Assembly: GCF_050948175.1 (NCBI RefSeq)
Contig: NW_027490161.1
Span: 310,001-374,000, forward strand
Direction of reading: 5' to 3'
From: Xylocopa sonorina
Lineage: Eukaryota; Arthropoda; Insecta; Hymenoptera; Apidae
DNA: 64,000 bases
Shown here piece by piece: positions 51,872-60,974 of the stretch. The stretch's first letter is position 1; each line of letters opens with the position of its first letter. Made by a program: the position numbers and the translations under genes. Below the pieces are notes generated by a model. That model saw only the letters and a program-made list of their open reading frames with translations, was not told where the DNA came from and searched no databases.

Positions 51872-53431
51872 TGTCACGTCCGGCGAAATAACTTTTCGTA
51901 TATCCGGAGGCTTCACGACACTAGCCTATTTGTTCGAAATTCGGTCCGCGGAAACGCGTTACGACCGGGTTCGACTATTTCAGCTAACGCGACACGGACA
52001 AAACACTCGCGATTCGCGGATATTAGGAGTTGGAAATATTACCTTTGCTGATTTCGTTCTCGATACGTTGGTAAAATTCTCGCCGTGGATCGTTGATTGG
52101 TATCGACGTAGGAGCTGGCCTGTTGATTGAGGTTGATAATTCAATGAGCTTCCAGCGAAGCGGGAAACTGCGACTCGGATGCGAAGCGGATTCGGTGGAG
52201 ACTGTAGATATCGCAGCAACCTCGGCTGCGGAAACAGAAGACTCGGCGTTGCTGGAGACTTCGGAGAGATGCTGCTGAACAGGTGCGGAGACAGGTTGCT
52301 GGTACAAGGGGATCCGGGATACGTTACCCACGTATCCACGCACAAGTGAGCGAAGGAAATTCTTCCTACCCGCGCGTCGTGTTCTTCGCGAACCGGAATC
52401 ACGCCCCATTCACCCAGAGTTTTCTGTACTAACAGACAATGCTCGGAAGGATAAGCGGCGGTCCGCTCTATCGCAACTCTGCAAAGCTGAGTTCTATACT
52501 CCTTCGAGGTGATGGGAAGCTACCCAGTTGTATGGAAGAGACACGTGGAAGAATTCGTTGTTACTGTTTGTATTAAGCGCGAGAAGTGGTATTTTGATTT
52601 AGTAGATATAGGAATTAGTAGATATGGTATTAAACTCAAAACTAGATGTAGTAAAATAAATGGAATATATTCTAAGTTAAAATTATACAAAGTTGAAATT
52701 ATTCTAAGTTAGAACTAAGGAAATAGAAATACTAGCGCGTAGCCTAGACCCCACATTGAGGCGGCTAATGGCTCGAGTATAAGAAATGGTACTGGAGGAT
52801 TCGACTCCTCGGACTGGAATCTCGAAGTAGACTGACTCTCTGGAGTCGCGTCTCGGACCTCCTCGGTTCGCGAGGCGCTTCGGTCGCGGGCGCTCGTAGT
52901 GGGGAGCGCGTGGTCCAGCGAGTGGGGACTCGCGGCTCGTGGTGGGGCTAGCTGCGCGTGTCGTTGGCGCAGGCGCGTCTTAATATATAATCATATACCT
53001 ACGGACTTAGAATTACGTGTGTGTTGTGGTGTGTTACAATATGTGTCATGAGTACTTAGATTTAGGATTATAATACATGTACATAGATGTAATATATGAG
53101 TTAAAAATAATATACAGTGTCTGGCAATGTTGGTTCCCTAAACTGGAACAGTCCCCATTCCGGTGACGGGCTGCGACTTCTTCCCTCTGGACGGAGTCCT
53201 CGATGCGAGGGAGGCGGGGATGCTCGTAGGTGCGAGCGAGACAGCGTTGCTCGTTGGTGCGAGCGAGAAAGAGATGTTCCTACGTGCGTGCGAGCGCGTG
53301 CACCCGTGCGCGCGCGAACGCTGCTGGTTGCTGAATCTGCAGGCGTGTACGGCAGGTTGCCTGCGTGCAGGGGTTGATGCTGGAGGCGGTGAGGAGGCTG
53401 ATGGGTGGCAGGCGCTACGCCTGACGTCACA
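51872..53431 (-). repeat. 3' LTR of the minus-strand copy, 1560 bp
   Basis: The plus strand reads TGTCACGTCC...GACGTCACA. It is the same length as the 59411-60970 LTR, and no difference was seen by eye. The element-sense end of pol (stop at 53101) lies inside it. Confidence 0.95.
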
Positions 53432-56400
53432 CCTCCCCCCATTGAAAAAGAATTTCGGCAATGCCGAAATCTCTGGACTGTGTTTGTCTGAGCGGACAAC
53501 TGCGGATGGATTACTCCTTTTCCGTGGCTCTCGTCCTGTTCTCGTCCTTGTAGATGCGAATGCTTTGGATTCCGCGGATGCCGCGGATGCTGTGGATTCT
53601 GCAGTTTCAGCGGATTCTGCATCTTCTGTGGATTCAGCGGATTCAGCGTATTTTGTTGGTTCTTCGGATTCTGCGTGCGCTGCGGATGATGTGCGCTCTG
53701 CGGCCTCTGCGTATGCTGTGGATGCTGCGGATGCTGCGCTGCTGGTGTTCTGGCCTTTTCCCGTGTTGCTACACTGCTGGCACTAGTCACACTTTTAAAT
53801 GCGTCTTTGAGTTTTGCTTTTACACATAGTTCGTCGTGATTTTCAGTTTTTAGATTAGCGGTGCACTGAACACTGTCACTGGATCTGTCATACGTGCATA
53901 CGTTCGCTCTCACAGTTCTCGCTTGCAGCCGTTTACAAAGTTTTAACTTATTGGTGTGTACTATCTTATGTCTACCCTTAACGTTAATTTTGACATTGTT
54001 ATTATCTAGAATTTCCAAGATTTTATATGGCCCGGTGTATTGAGATTGAAACTTGTGCTTCAATGGCTCTCGTAGCAAATATACCCATTGGCCTGCTTGG
54101 AAATTCTGTACATTCAGTTTTTTGTCGTAATAATGCTTAGCTCGGACTTTAGCTCCATCTAAGTTCTTTTTAGCGAGTTCCTGCGAAGTTCGGATCCTAT
54201 CGCTTAGTTCGTCAAGATAATTGGCGTAAGATTCGTTCTCGGACGTATCTTGAAAAGGAATTGCTGAAGGAGGCCTGGCGATTTTACCATATACGAGCTC
54301 GTACGGTGTGTAGCGTGTGCCCTCGTGCGTGCTCGTATTATACGAAAACATTGCAAATGGGAGCCATTTTTCCCAATTATTACGATTGCCGATAAACTGT
54401 TTCAAATATTCCGCGAGTACATGATGAGACCGTTCTACAGAGCCATTAGTTTGAGGGTGGAAAGCTGTGGTTTTGAACTGTTGAATTTTAAATCTTTTTG
54501 CTATTGTTTTCATGAGTGAGTTAATAAAATTTGACCCTTGGTCCGTAAGGATTCCCTTAGGACATCCGAATTGGCAAATGAAATGTGTGATGAATGCGTC
54601 GGCGATATCTACCGCTGTTGTGCGTTTTAAAGGAATGGCTAAGGAATATTTTGTTAGTAGACATTGTATAGTGAGAATGTTAGTAAAGCCGTCTGGTGTT
54701 GGAGGTAAGGGACCCATCACGTCCATGGATATTTTTTCAAAAGCGGTGCCGGGAGTGTCCGTCAGTGTCAATGGTTGTCGTGTCTTTACTCGCGTTAATT
54801 TTTGTCTCTGGCATTGGTCACAATTATCGGTATAAGCTTGTATTTCGGTCTTCATATTGGGCCAAAAATGCCACTCACGAATTCTAGAATATGTTTTGTT
54901 AATTCCCTTGTGGCCTCCGAGTGGGGTGTCGTGGTTTTCGCGAATTATGTCGGTTCTACGTTCCGGTGGTGGAATTTGAATCAAGCCTTGACAAATTGTA
55001 ATTTGTACGTTTGTTTCGTAGAAAAGATCTAGAAGTATTCTTTTTATTTGAGAGAAAGGTACCGTGTCTATTGAAGCTTGCGAAATACTGAAAGTTTGAA
55101 TTTGAAGTTCTGTTACGGCGTCATACAGAGATCTTAGTGATTCTAGTAAAATTTCGTTATCGATTGCTTTTCTTTCATGTTCAGTTACAGGAAGAGCGAT
55201 TTGAAAATAACCGTTATCAGATTTTACTTTAGCTCTTGCTAAAGTGATATGGTCCTTGTGTTGGAAAAATTTTCCTGATTTCTGTAACTCGAGGGCGCCT
55301 CTGTCGAAAGGGCGGCCTCCTTTTGTTATAAAACAAACTAGATTATCGCGTCGTGCTGCTATAGAGTCTCTAGTTGTTACGAATACGTGTCGTTGTCGTA
55401 CGGGTAAGTCGGTGTCGGCGGTCGGTAATTCAGTGGATGGTGTTGGTAAAGTAGATTTTTCTTGTTTCGTCGAAGGATAAGGGGTATTAAGACTCTCGGA
55501 AGAGGATGCTGGCGTTGGCGGTGGAGCGGTTGGAATTGAATGTGAGGAGGGTCGTCGGATGTCGAAAAGATCGTTTTCAGAATCAGTGGAATTGGAAATT
55601 GGTTGCACGGTTACAGGATTACGAGATAAGGCGTCTGCATTCATATTAACTTTTCCTGGTTTGTAAATGATTTCGTATTCGTATTCCGCCAATTTGAGTC
55701 TCCAACGAATTAACCTGCTCGATGGGTCTTTCACTGAGTTCATCCAAACTAGTGGCCTGTGATCGGTAACTAGTTTGAACGTTTTCCCGTAAATGTAAGG
55801 CCTAAAGAAGTGAACCGCGTATATAATCGCCAGACATTCCTTTTCAATGGTGGAGTAATTTTTCTCGGCACTATTTAGTAATCTGGATGTATAAGCGATT
55901 GGAAGATCCTTTCCTATAGGGCCCTGACTCAATACGGCGCCAATTGCGTCGGCAGATGCATCGGATGTGATTATGAATGGCTTTGTAAAATCAGGATATT
56001 GTAAGATCGGAGCTTCGCAAAGCATGTCACGAAGAGTTACGAATGCGTTCTCGTGATCGTTGCGCCAAATGAATTTTGCGTCTTTCTTCAAAAGATTCGT
56101 TAACGGTTTTGCGAGTGCAGAGAAATTTGCTATAAAACGACGATAGTAGCCAGCGAGACCGAGAAATTGTTTAATTTGCTTAGGATTTTGTGGTCTCGGA
56201 AAGTCCTTTACGGCGCGAACTTTATTCGGATCTGGTTTTACTCCTTTCTCGCTTATTATATGACCAAGATAGTTAACCTCCCGACGCAGAAACTCGCATT
56301 TATCTGGTTGCAGTACCAGATTTGCGGCCCGTAATCGCTCCGCGAGTTTATTAAACTTATTTCTATGTTCTTGTAACGAGCTGGCATATATAACGATATC

Positions 56401-57222
56401 ATCGAGGTACACGAACATTTCGTTCCCTTGCAAACCCGTTAGCACGCTGTCCATGAGTCTCTGGAACGTGGCTGGAGCGTTACGCAAGCCAAAGGGCATT
56501 CGTTGGAACTCGAAATGTCCGTGTGGTGTCGAAAATGCGGTTTTCGCGGCGTCGGACGGAGACATCGGAATTTGGTGAAAACCACTGGCCAGATCAAACG
56601 TACTAAAGTACTTTGAGCTGCCCAGCTGGTCCAGGATTTCCGTAATACAGGGGAGAGGGTACGCATCGGCTACCGATCTTTCGTTCAAAGCGCGATAATC
56701 GATTACAACGCGCCACCTCTTGTTCCCTGCAGAATCCGGTTTTTTCGGAACCACCCAGAGCGGGGAATTATACGGTGATTTCGATGGTCTAATTATATCG
56801 TCGCTTAGAAGTTGTTCCATCTGTTTCTGGATTTCTTGTTTGTGAACCGGAGGGAATCTGTACTGTTTGACGTTCACGGGTTGGTCATTGACGGTTGGTA
56901 TGCGGTGTGAAGTTACATTTGTGAAGCCTAATTTGTCGCCGGGTAAGTGGAAAAGATCTTGTGCGTTGGAAATTAAATCTAGGATGTCTGTTTTTTCTTC
57001 TTTGTTAAGGTGATCGAGGCGTAAGGCGGATATTATTTTGTTGAACCTACTCTCGGGTTGTGACGCACTCGACTCGCTTCGCGTTATCTCCGGTTTCGGG
57101 TTTCGTTTAAGTATATCGGCGTACGAAGTTTTGTTTAGGTTCCCAGCTCTGGGGTTCTTAGAAAAGGTTTTGTTTGTTATATTTTGGTGATTGATATTGA
57201 CTCGATGGTTTGAATATTTGTT
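53101..57222 (-). CDS. pol: Pol segment after the homopolymer break: RT, RNase H, integrase
   Basis: This frame is open from just downstream of the 10-base homopolymer to a stop at 53101, 1373 residues. RT YLDD lies at 56409-56398. RNase H, the HX6HX29CX2C zinc-binding domain, the DD35E core and the GPY motif follow in the same order as in the plus copy, with Ile instead of Thr near 54393. The Pro/Gln/Asn/His-rich tail and the Arg/Ser-rich LTR-encoded tail are also present. The frame is the same as that of gag and one base off the protease frame, so these enzymes are no longer joined to protease in this copy. No good independent start is visible; the first in-frame start-like codon (GTG near 56877) already lies inside RT. 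I regard this as a broken but recent pol. Confidence 0.9.
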   Translation of the reverse strand, partial: NKYSNHRVNINHQNITNKTFSKNPRAGNLNKTSYADILKRNPKPEITRSESSASQPESRFNKIISALRLDHLNKEEKTDILDLISNAQDLFHLPGDKLGFTNVTSHRIPTVNDQPVNVKQYRFPPVHKQEIQKQMEQLLSDDIIRPSKSPYNSPLWVVPKKPDSAGNKRWRVVIDYRALNERSVADAYPLPCITEILDQLGSSKYFSTFDLASGFHQIPMSPSDAAKTAFSTPHGHFEFQRMPFGLRNAPATFQRLMDSVLTGLQGNEMFVYLDDIVIYASSLQEHRNKFNKLAERLRAANLVLQPDKCEFLRREVNYLGHIISEKGVKPDPNKVRAVKDFPRPQNPKQIKQFLGLAGYYRRFIANFSALAKPLTNLLKKDAKFIWRNDHENAFVTLRDMLCEAPILQYPDFTKPFIITSDASADAIGAVLSQGPIGKDLPIAYTSRLLNSAEKNYSTIEKECLAIIYAVHFFRPYIYGKTFKLVTDHRPLVWMNSVKDPSSRLIRWRLKLAEYEYEIIYKPGKVNMNADALSRNPVTVQPISNSTDSENDLFDIRRPSSHSIPTAPPPTPASSSESLNTPYPSTKQEKSTLPTPSTELPTADTDLPVRQRHVFVTTRDSIAARRDNLVCFITKGGRPFDRGALELQKSGKFFQHKDHITLARAKVKSDNGYFQIALPVTEHERKAIDNEILLESLRSLYDAVTELQIQTFSISQASIDTVPFSQIKRILLDLFYETNVQITICQGLIQIPPPERRTDIIRENHDTPLGGHKGINKTYSRIREWHFWPNMKTEIQAYTDNCDQCQRQKLTRVKTRQPLTLTDTPGTAFEKISMDVMGPLPPTPDGFTNILTIQCLLTKYSLAIPLKRTTAVDIADAFITHFICQFGCPKGILTDQGSNFINSLMKTIAKRFKIQQFKTTAFHPQTNGSVERSHHVLAEYLKQFIGNRNNWEKWLPFAMFSYNTSTHEGTRYTPYELVYGKIARPPSAIPFQDTSENESYANYLDELSDRIRTSQELAKKNLDGAKVRAKHYYDKKLNVQNFQAGQWVYLLREPLKHKFQSQYTGPYKILEILDNNNVKINVKGRHKIVHTNKLKLCKRLQARTVRANVCTYDRSSDSVQCTANLKTENHDELCVKAKLKDAFKSVTSASSVATREKARTPAAQHPQHPQHTQRPQSAHHPQRTQNPKNQQNTLNPLNPQKMQNPLKLQNPQHPRHPRNPKHSHLQGREQDESHGKGVIHPQLSAQTNTVQRFRHCRNSFSMGGGVTSGVAPATHQPPHRLQHQPLHAGNLPYTPADSATSSVRARTGARARTHVGTSLSRSHQRATLSRSHLRASPPPSHRGLRPEGRSRSPSPEWGLFQFREPTLPDTVYYF
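53432..53440 (-). other. Polypurine tract of the minus-strand copy
   Basis: The plus strand reads CCTCCCCCC immediately next to the 3' LTR edge at 53431, so the element strand reads GGGGGGAGG. It is identical to the tract at 4318-4326. Confidence 0.85.
53553..53743 (-). repeat. Minisatellite in the pol tail, minus copy
   Basis: This is the counterpart of 4015-4205, made of degenerate 9- to 15-base units encoding the Pro/Gln/Asn/His-rich tail. Read on the opposite strand it gives Asp/Ser/Ala repeats, which is only the reverse complement. Confidence 0.75.
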
Positions 57223-58120
57223 TGAAAAAAAAAACTGTGGTTTTTAGAGGTTCGGCATTGATGGATTTGGTATAATTGGATGCGGCGCTTGGTAATTTTT
57301 GATCTGGAAGAGTTTGTTGTTCGTTGGAATTTGAAAATAGAGGATACAGCGTAGGATTAGGATTTGAAATTAGACTGGATACGGGAAGTGGATCCACATG
57401 TACTTCGGGAATGGGAATCGTTACTTCGCTGTCGGTTGCATTTATTATGCGTGTTACAGCGTATCCTTCTTTGACGCGTACTATAGCGTTGCCGAAATAA
57501 ACTCCCTCCGCGAGCTCAACTCTGGGGATTATACCCTCATCGACGCTCGAGTTAATTACGCGAACGCGTATACCTGAATTGGTTCGCGGAGGAAGTGTAA
57601 TATGTTCTATTATATCCCTTGGGGACGCAAATGGTATACGATTGCCGTGCCAAAGGATAAATTTATTTTTAAACGAAATATCCGTGTCCGCGCAGAAGCC
57701 TGATCCTAAGATGCCGGCTGTTTTGATAGGAAAATCTGCGCTTACAATATTAAAAGGTATATCGCGTGAAAATATGGATAACGTAACCGTCCCTAAGGTG
57801 GTTACGGTGCCATCGGTAATCCCGGTGATTGTTAAACGTTCCGCGCGGTTTATTTGGAGATTTTTCCTAATCGCGTTTTCTTTTATTACATTTATTTCTG
57901 CCCCGGTGTCTATCATCATAACGACAGGCTTAATTAGCGATTTCGAATTAATGATGACCGTAGGGACACTCGTTTTTCCAGTTACATTAACTGCGGCTCG
58001 AAAATTTACATCTCCTCGATTTCTTCCGTTAGTGCGAGAACGTGACGATTCGATGCGGCCTCGCGTACCGTCTCGCGGCGGGTTGGGAGGCCGTTCGCGT
58101 TTCCCTGGTATTGACGGGTG
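57158..58120 (-). CDS. pro: Pol N-terminal segment: aspartic protease, frame -1 to gag, truncated
   Basis: This frame opens after a stop at 58121-58123 and runs to a premature stop at 57158. It overlaps the last 115 nt of gag in the -1 frame. Protease is recognised by the active-site DTGAE just after two Met codons (57919) and by an ILGSGF hydrophobic-Gly motif near 57712. It should act as a dimer that cleaves Gag and Gag-Pol. Expression is expected from a -1 shift at 58099-58105, not from its own start. The last ~25 residues are aberrant because a ten-base homopolymer at 57225-57234 shifts the frame relative to the plus copy, so RT and integrase are not reached. Confidence 0.88.
   Translation of the reverse strand, partial: HPSIPGKRERPPNPPRDGTRGRIESSRSRTNGRNRGDVNFRAAVNVTGKTSVPTVIINSKSLIKPVVMMIDTGAEINVIKENAIRKNLQINRAERLTITGITDGTVTTLGTVTLSIFSRDIPFNIVSADFPIKTAGILGSGFCADTDISFKNKFILWHGNRIPFASPRDIIEHITLPPRTNSGIRVRVINSSVDEGIIPRVELAEGVYFGNAIVRVKEGYAVTRIINATDSEVTIPIPEVHVDPLPVSSLISNPNPTLYPLFSNSNEQQTLPDQKLPSAASNYTKSINAEPLKTTVFFFKQIFKPSSQYQSPKYNKQNLF
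57225..57234 (-). other. Homopolymer of 10 that breaks pol
   Basis: The element strand has ten T residues here, against nine at 525-533 in the plus copy, where pol is in frame. The single extra base moves RT/integrase out of the protease frame. It may be a real mutation, a polymerase slip or a consensus error in the assembly. Confidence 0.85.
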
Positions 58121-59337
58121 TTATTTTCGATGGCTCTACTAGCTATCGCGTTATTGTGTTGGCGTTTTCGGCACTCATCGATTGTGTGCCCTGGGAATTT
58201 GCAATACCTGCAAGTAATTTCGACGCGGTCGCGTGGTGCGTACTGACCGCGCGGAGGTCCCGTTATTTGCGGTCTTGTGTCCTGGACGCGGCGCGAGTCC
58301 CTCGGCGGTTCATCGCGAGGGTAAGAGTTATATGGCCGAGGGTTGTTAATAGCCCTACAGTCACGCGTAGTATGATTCCTACTAATGCACTTATGACAAA
58401 AGGTTTCTACTCGGCGTTCGTTAGGGACGAATTCGCTACGCGAGCGCGGTGTGACTAATCTTTCCTTGTCGAGTTCGTACCTGCGATAAAGTTCCTTTGC
58501 GTGTGCGAACGCGTCGTTGTATGTCTCGTATATTCGGGTATTCATAGATAAGCGGATTTCCGGGATAAGGCCGTCGCAAAAACACCTTAAGGTGAGCGAA
58601 TCTATCCCCGAGCGCGAACTAATTATTTCGTCCGAATCATAACGTTCGCAGTCAATCGCTGCGTTCCTCAAATCTTTAATTCGGCCGATAAAGTCTAAAA
58701 TATGTTCCCCGGGTCGCATAAACGTGTTTGCCAACTCGCCACGGTAATGGTCGGTAGATTTCGTTGACCCGAAAGCCGACCGTAGAATTTCAGTTAATTG
58801 TCTAATCGAGGTGCACGGTTCGTCCTCGACGGCCAGGTAGGCGCGGCCACGAAGACGGTTAATTATTAGCCGAGTAAGTGAAGGCTCCCCTTCTGGCGAA
58901 ACTAAGTCCTTTGCTCGTTTACAGGCCCGAATAAATTGGAGCAGTGGAATATTCTTTCCGTCGAATATTGGAACTGTCTCTAGAGCTTCTCGGAACGAAA
59001 GTTTGTCTGTTTGCGGCGTTAACGTTTCAGATATGGGGGTAGCAAACGGTTGTGTACGAGGCGTACCGACAGAAATTGTTTCAGCGTTACTTGAACGAGT
59101 TGCGCGAAGGGAATCTAATTCTTGCCGTAGTAATTCGATTTGGTTTGTAAGGTTCATAACTGTCTGATCCCTATCTCTATTCGCGGAAGTAGTAGCAATC
59201 GGGGTTGTAGGTGCGGCGGCGGCACCGTTTGAAGCGAGCGGTTCATGGAAATCCAAAGTTCGGCGGTGTTCGGTTTCGATAGCGGAATCCTTTTGAGTTT
59301 GCAGTCGCGTGCGTTTTATTGGCGTGCGCGTAGCCAT
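58006..59337 (-). CDS. gag: Gag (capsid/nucleocapsid) polyprotein
   Basis: A 443-residue ORF starting at ATG 59337, about 50 nt after the primer-binding site and with no competing upstream start between them, which supports this start. It would form the virus-like particle and bind genomic RNA. A basic N-terminus precedes a predicted short coiled coil (residues ~55-80). The central capsid-like helical region (about 110-300) contains the LDFIGRIKDLRNAAI-type pattern common in retrotransposon Gag. Two CCHC zinc knuckles of the CX2CX4HX4C form start at Cys 314 and Cys 376, separated by an Arg/Pro-rich linker. The stop TAA is at 58006. The 3' end overlaps the protease frame. The matching part of the plus copy lies outside the window. 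Confidence 0.93.
   Translation of the reverse strand: MATRTPIKRTRLQTQKDSAIETEHRRTLDFHEPLASNGAAAAPTTPIATTSANRDRDQTVMNLTNQIELLRQELDSLRATRSSNAETISVGTPRTQPFATPISETLTPQTDKLSFREALETVPIFDGKNIPLLQFIRACKRAKDLVSPEGEPSLTRLIINRLRGRAYLAVEDEPCTSIRQLTEILRSAFGSTKSTDHYRGELANTFMRPGEHILDFIGRIKDLRNAAIDCERYDSDEIISSRSGIDSLTLRCFCDGLIPEIRLSMNTRIYETYNDAFAHAKELYRRYELDKERLVTPRSRSEFVPNERRVETFCHKCISRNHTTRDCRAINNPRPYNSYPRDEPPRDSRRVQDTRPQITGPPRGQYAPRDRVEITCRYCKFPGHTIDECRKRQHNNAIASRAIENNTRQYQGNANGLPTRRETVREAASNRHVLALTEEIEEM
58056..58105 (-). promoter_or_regulatory. Programmed -1 ribosomal frameshift signal (gag to pol)
   Basis: In the gag frame the codons read CAG GGA AAC, giving a canonical slippery heptamer G_GGA_AAC (58105-58099). 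After a 5-nt spacer, CGGCCTC (58093-58087) can pair with GAGGCCG (58062-58056) in a 7-bp GC-rich stem. Its 24-nt loop contains a further CGCG/CGCG pairing. The heptamer lies 15 nt inside the overlap, immediately after the pol frame opens, which is where a -1 shift must occur. Heptamers of this type work in retroviral gag-pro junctions. That this one works is inference from layout. Confidence 0.8.
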
Positions 59338-59386
59338 GGCTGTTCGCGTACCCTATCAGTCGAATTACAGCAGAGTATGCGCGACT

Positions 59387-59404
59387 ATCCCACCGCTGTC
59401 ACCA
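59387..59404 (-). other. Primer-binding site, matches a tRNA-Leu 3' end
   Basis: The element strand has TGGTGACAGCGGTGGGAT, 6 nt inside the 5' LTR. The plus strand here, ATCCCACCGCTGTCACCA, resembles the acceptor and T-arm end of a leucine tRNA, including CCA. The tRNA identity is from memory of tRNA-Leu ends and should be treated as likely, not proven. Confidence 0.7.
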
Positions 59405-59410
59405 ATTTTA

Positions 59411-60970
59411 TGTCACGTCCGGCGAAATAACTTTTCGTATATCCGGAGGCTTCACGACACTAGCCTATTTGTTCGAAATTCGGTCCGCGGAAACGCGTTA
59501 CGACCGGGTTCGACTATTTCAGCTAACGCGACACGGACAAAACACTCGCGATTCGCGGATATTAGGAGTTGGAAATATTACCTTTGCTGATTTCGTTCTC
59601 GATACGTTGGTAAAATTCTCGCCGTGGATCGTTGATTGGTATCGACGTAGGAGCTGGCCTGTTGATTGAGGTTGATAATTCAATGAGCTTCCAGCGAAGC
59701 GGGAAACTGCGACTCGGATGCGAAGCGGATTCGGTGGAGACTGTAGATATCGCAGCAACCTCGGCTGCGGAAACAGAAGACTCGGCGTTGCTGGAGACTT
59801 CGGAGAGATGCTGCTGAACAGGTGCGGAGACAGGTTGCTGGTACAAGGGGATCCGGGATACGTTACCCACGTATCCACGCACAAGTGAGCGAAGGAAATT
59901 CTTCCTACCCGCGCGTCGTGTTCTTCGCGAACCGGAATCACGCCCCATTCACCCAGAGTTTTCTGTACTAACAGACAATGCTCGGAAGGATAAGCGGCGG
60001 TCCGCTCTATCGCAACTCTGCAAAGCTGAGTTCTATACTCCTTCGAGGTGATGGGAAGCTACCCAGTTGTATGGAAGAGACACGTGGAAGAATTCGTTGT
60101 TACTGTTTGTATTAAGCGCGAGAAGTGGTATTTTGATTTAGTAGATATAGGAATTAGTAGATATGGTATTAAACTCAAAACTAGATGTAGTAAAATAAAT
60201 GGAATATATTCTAAGTTAAAATTATACAAAGTTGAAATTATTCTAAGTTAGAACTAAGGAAATAGAAATACTAGCGCGTAGCCTAGACCCCACATTGAGG
60301 CGGCTAATGGCTCGAGTATAAGAAATGGTACTGGAGGATTCGACTCCTCGGACTGGAATCTCGAAGTAGACTGACTCTCTGGAGTCGCGTCTCGGACCTC
60401 CTCGGTTCGCGAGGCGCTTCGGTCGCGGGCGCTCGTAGTGGGGAGCGCGTGGTCCAGCGAGTGGGGACTCGCGGCTCGTGGTGGGGCTAGCTGCGCGTGT
60501 CGTTGGCGCAGGCGCGTCTTAATATATAATCATATACCTACGGACTTAGAATTACGTGTGTGTTGTGGTGTGTTACAATATGTGTCATGAGTACTTAGAT
60601 TTAGGATTATAATACATGTACATAGATGTAATATATGAGTTAAAAATAATATACAGTGTCTGGCAATGTTGGTTCCCTAAACTGGAACAGTCCCCATTCC
60701 GGTGACGGGCTGCGACTTCTTCCCTCTGGACGGAGTCCTCGATGCGAGGGAGGCGGGGATGCTCGTAGGTGCGAGCGAGACAGCGTTGCTCGTTGGTGCG
60801 AGCGAGAAAGAGATGTTCCTACGTGCGTGCGAGCGCGTGCACCCGTGCGCGCGCGAACGCTGCTGGTTGCTGAATCTGCAGGCGTGTACGGCAGGTTGCC
60901 TGCGTGCAGGGGTTGATGCTGGAGGCGGTGAGGAGGCTGATGGGTGGCAGGCGCTACGCCTGACGTCACA
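59411..60970 (-). repeat. 5' LTR of the minus-strand copy, 1560 bp
   Basis: The plus strand again begins TGTCACGTCC and ends GACGTCACA. It is followed by CTAT and then satellite. Same length as the partner LTR, with no difference noticed. It carries the promoter for this copy. Confidence 0.95.
60519..60536 (-). promoter_or_regulatory. Putative TATA region of the 5' LTR promoter, minus copy
   Basis: This is the counterpart of 4761-4778: the element strand reads TATATGATTATATATTAA upstream of the GC-rich part of the LTR. It would drive leftward transcription of the element. Confidence 0.5.
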
Positions 60971-60974
60971 CTAT
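60971..60974. repeat. Target-site duplication, right
   Basis: CTAT immediately after the LTR end, matching 51868-51871. The following TGCTTCGATACGTAGAC continues the interrupted monomer without loss. Confidence 0.88.

Larger units (their letters stand above)
51872..60970 (-). mobile_element. Full-length Ty3/gypsy LTR retrotransposon, 9099 bp, minus strand
   Basis: A complete element. In its own orientation it has a 5' LTR (60970-59411), a primer-binding site, gag, an overlapping pol in the -1 frame, a polypurine tract and a 3' LTR (53431-51872). The two LTRs have equal length and appear identical, and a 4-bp CTAT duplication flanks the element, so the insertion is young. The order protease, RT, RNase H, integrase places it in Ty3/gypsy (Metaviridae). 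No env ORF and no chromodomain were seen. One extra base in a homopolymer between protease and RT breaks pol. I did not assign a clade. Confidence 0.96.

Noticed and set aside
53101..54300. An env gene downstream of integrase
   Set aside because: The region is in frame with pol, low in complexity and then LTR. There is no separate ORF with a signal peptide, transmembrane segment or furin-like site.
58042..58458. Antisense ORFs over gag and protease (e.g. 57579-58142, 58042-58458)
   Set aside because: They are shadows of gag and pol on the opposite strand, without motifs.
51872..60970. Two solo LTRs instead of one full element
   Set aside because: Internal primer site, gag, pol and polypurine tract lie in the right order between the LTRs, and a single CTAT target duplication flanks the whole.
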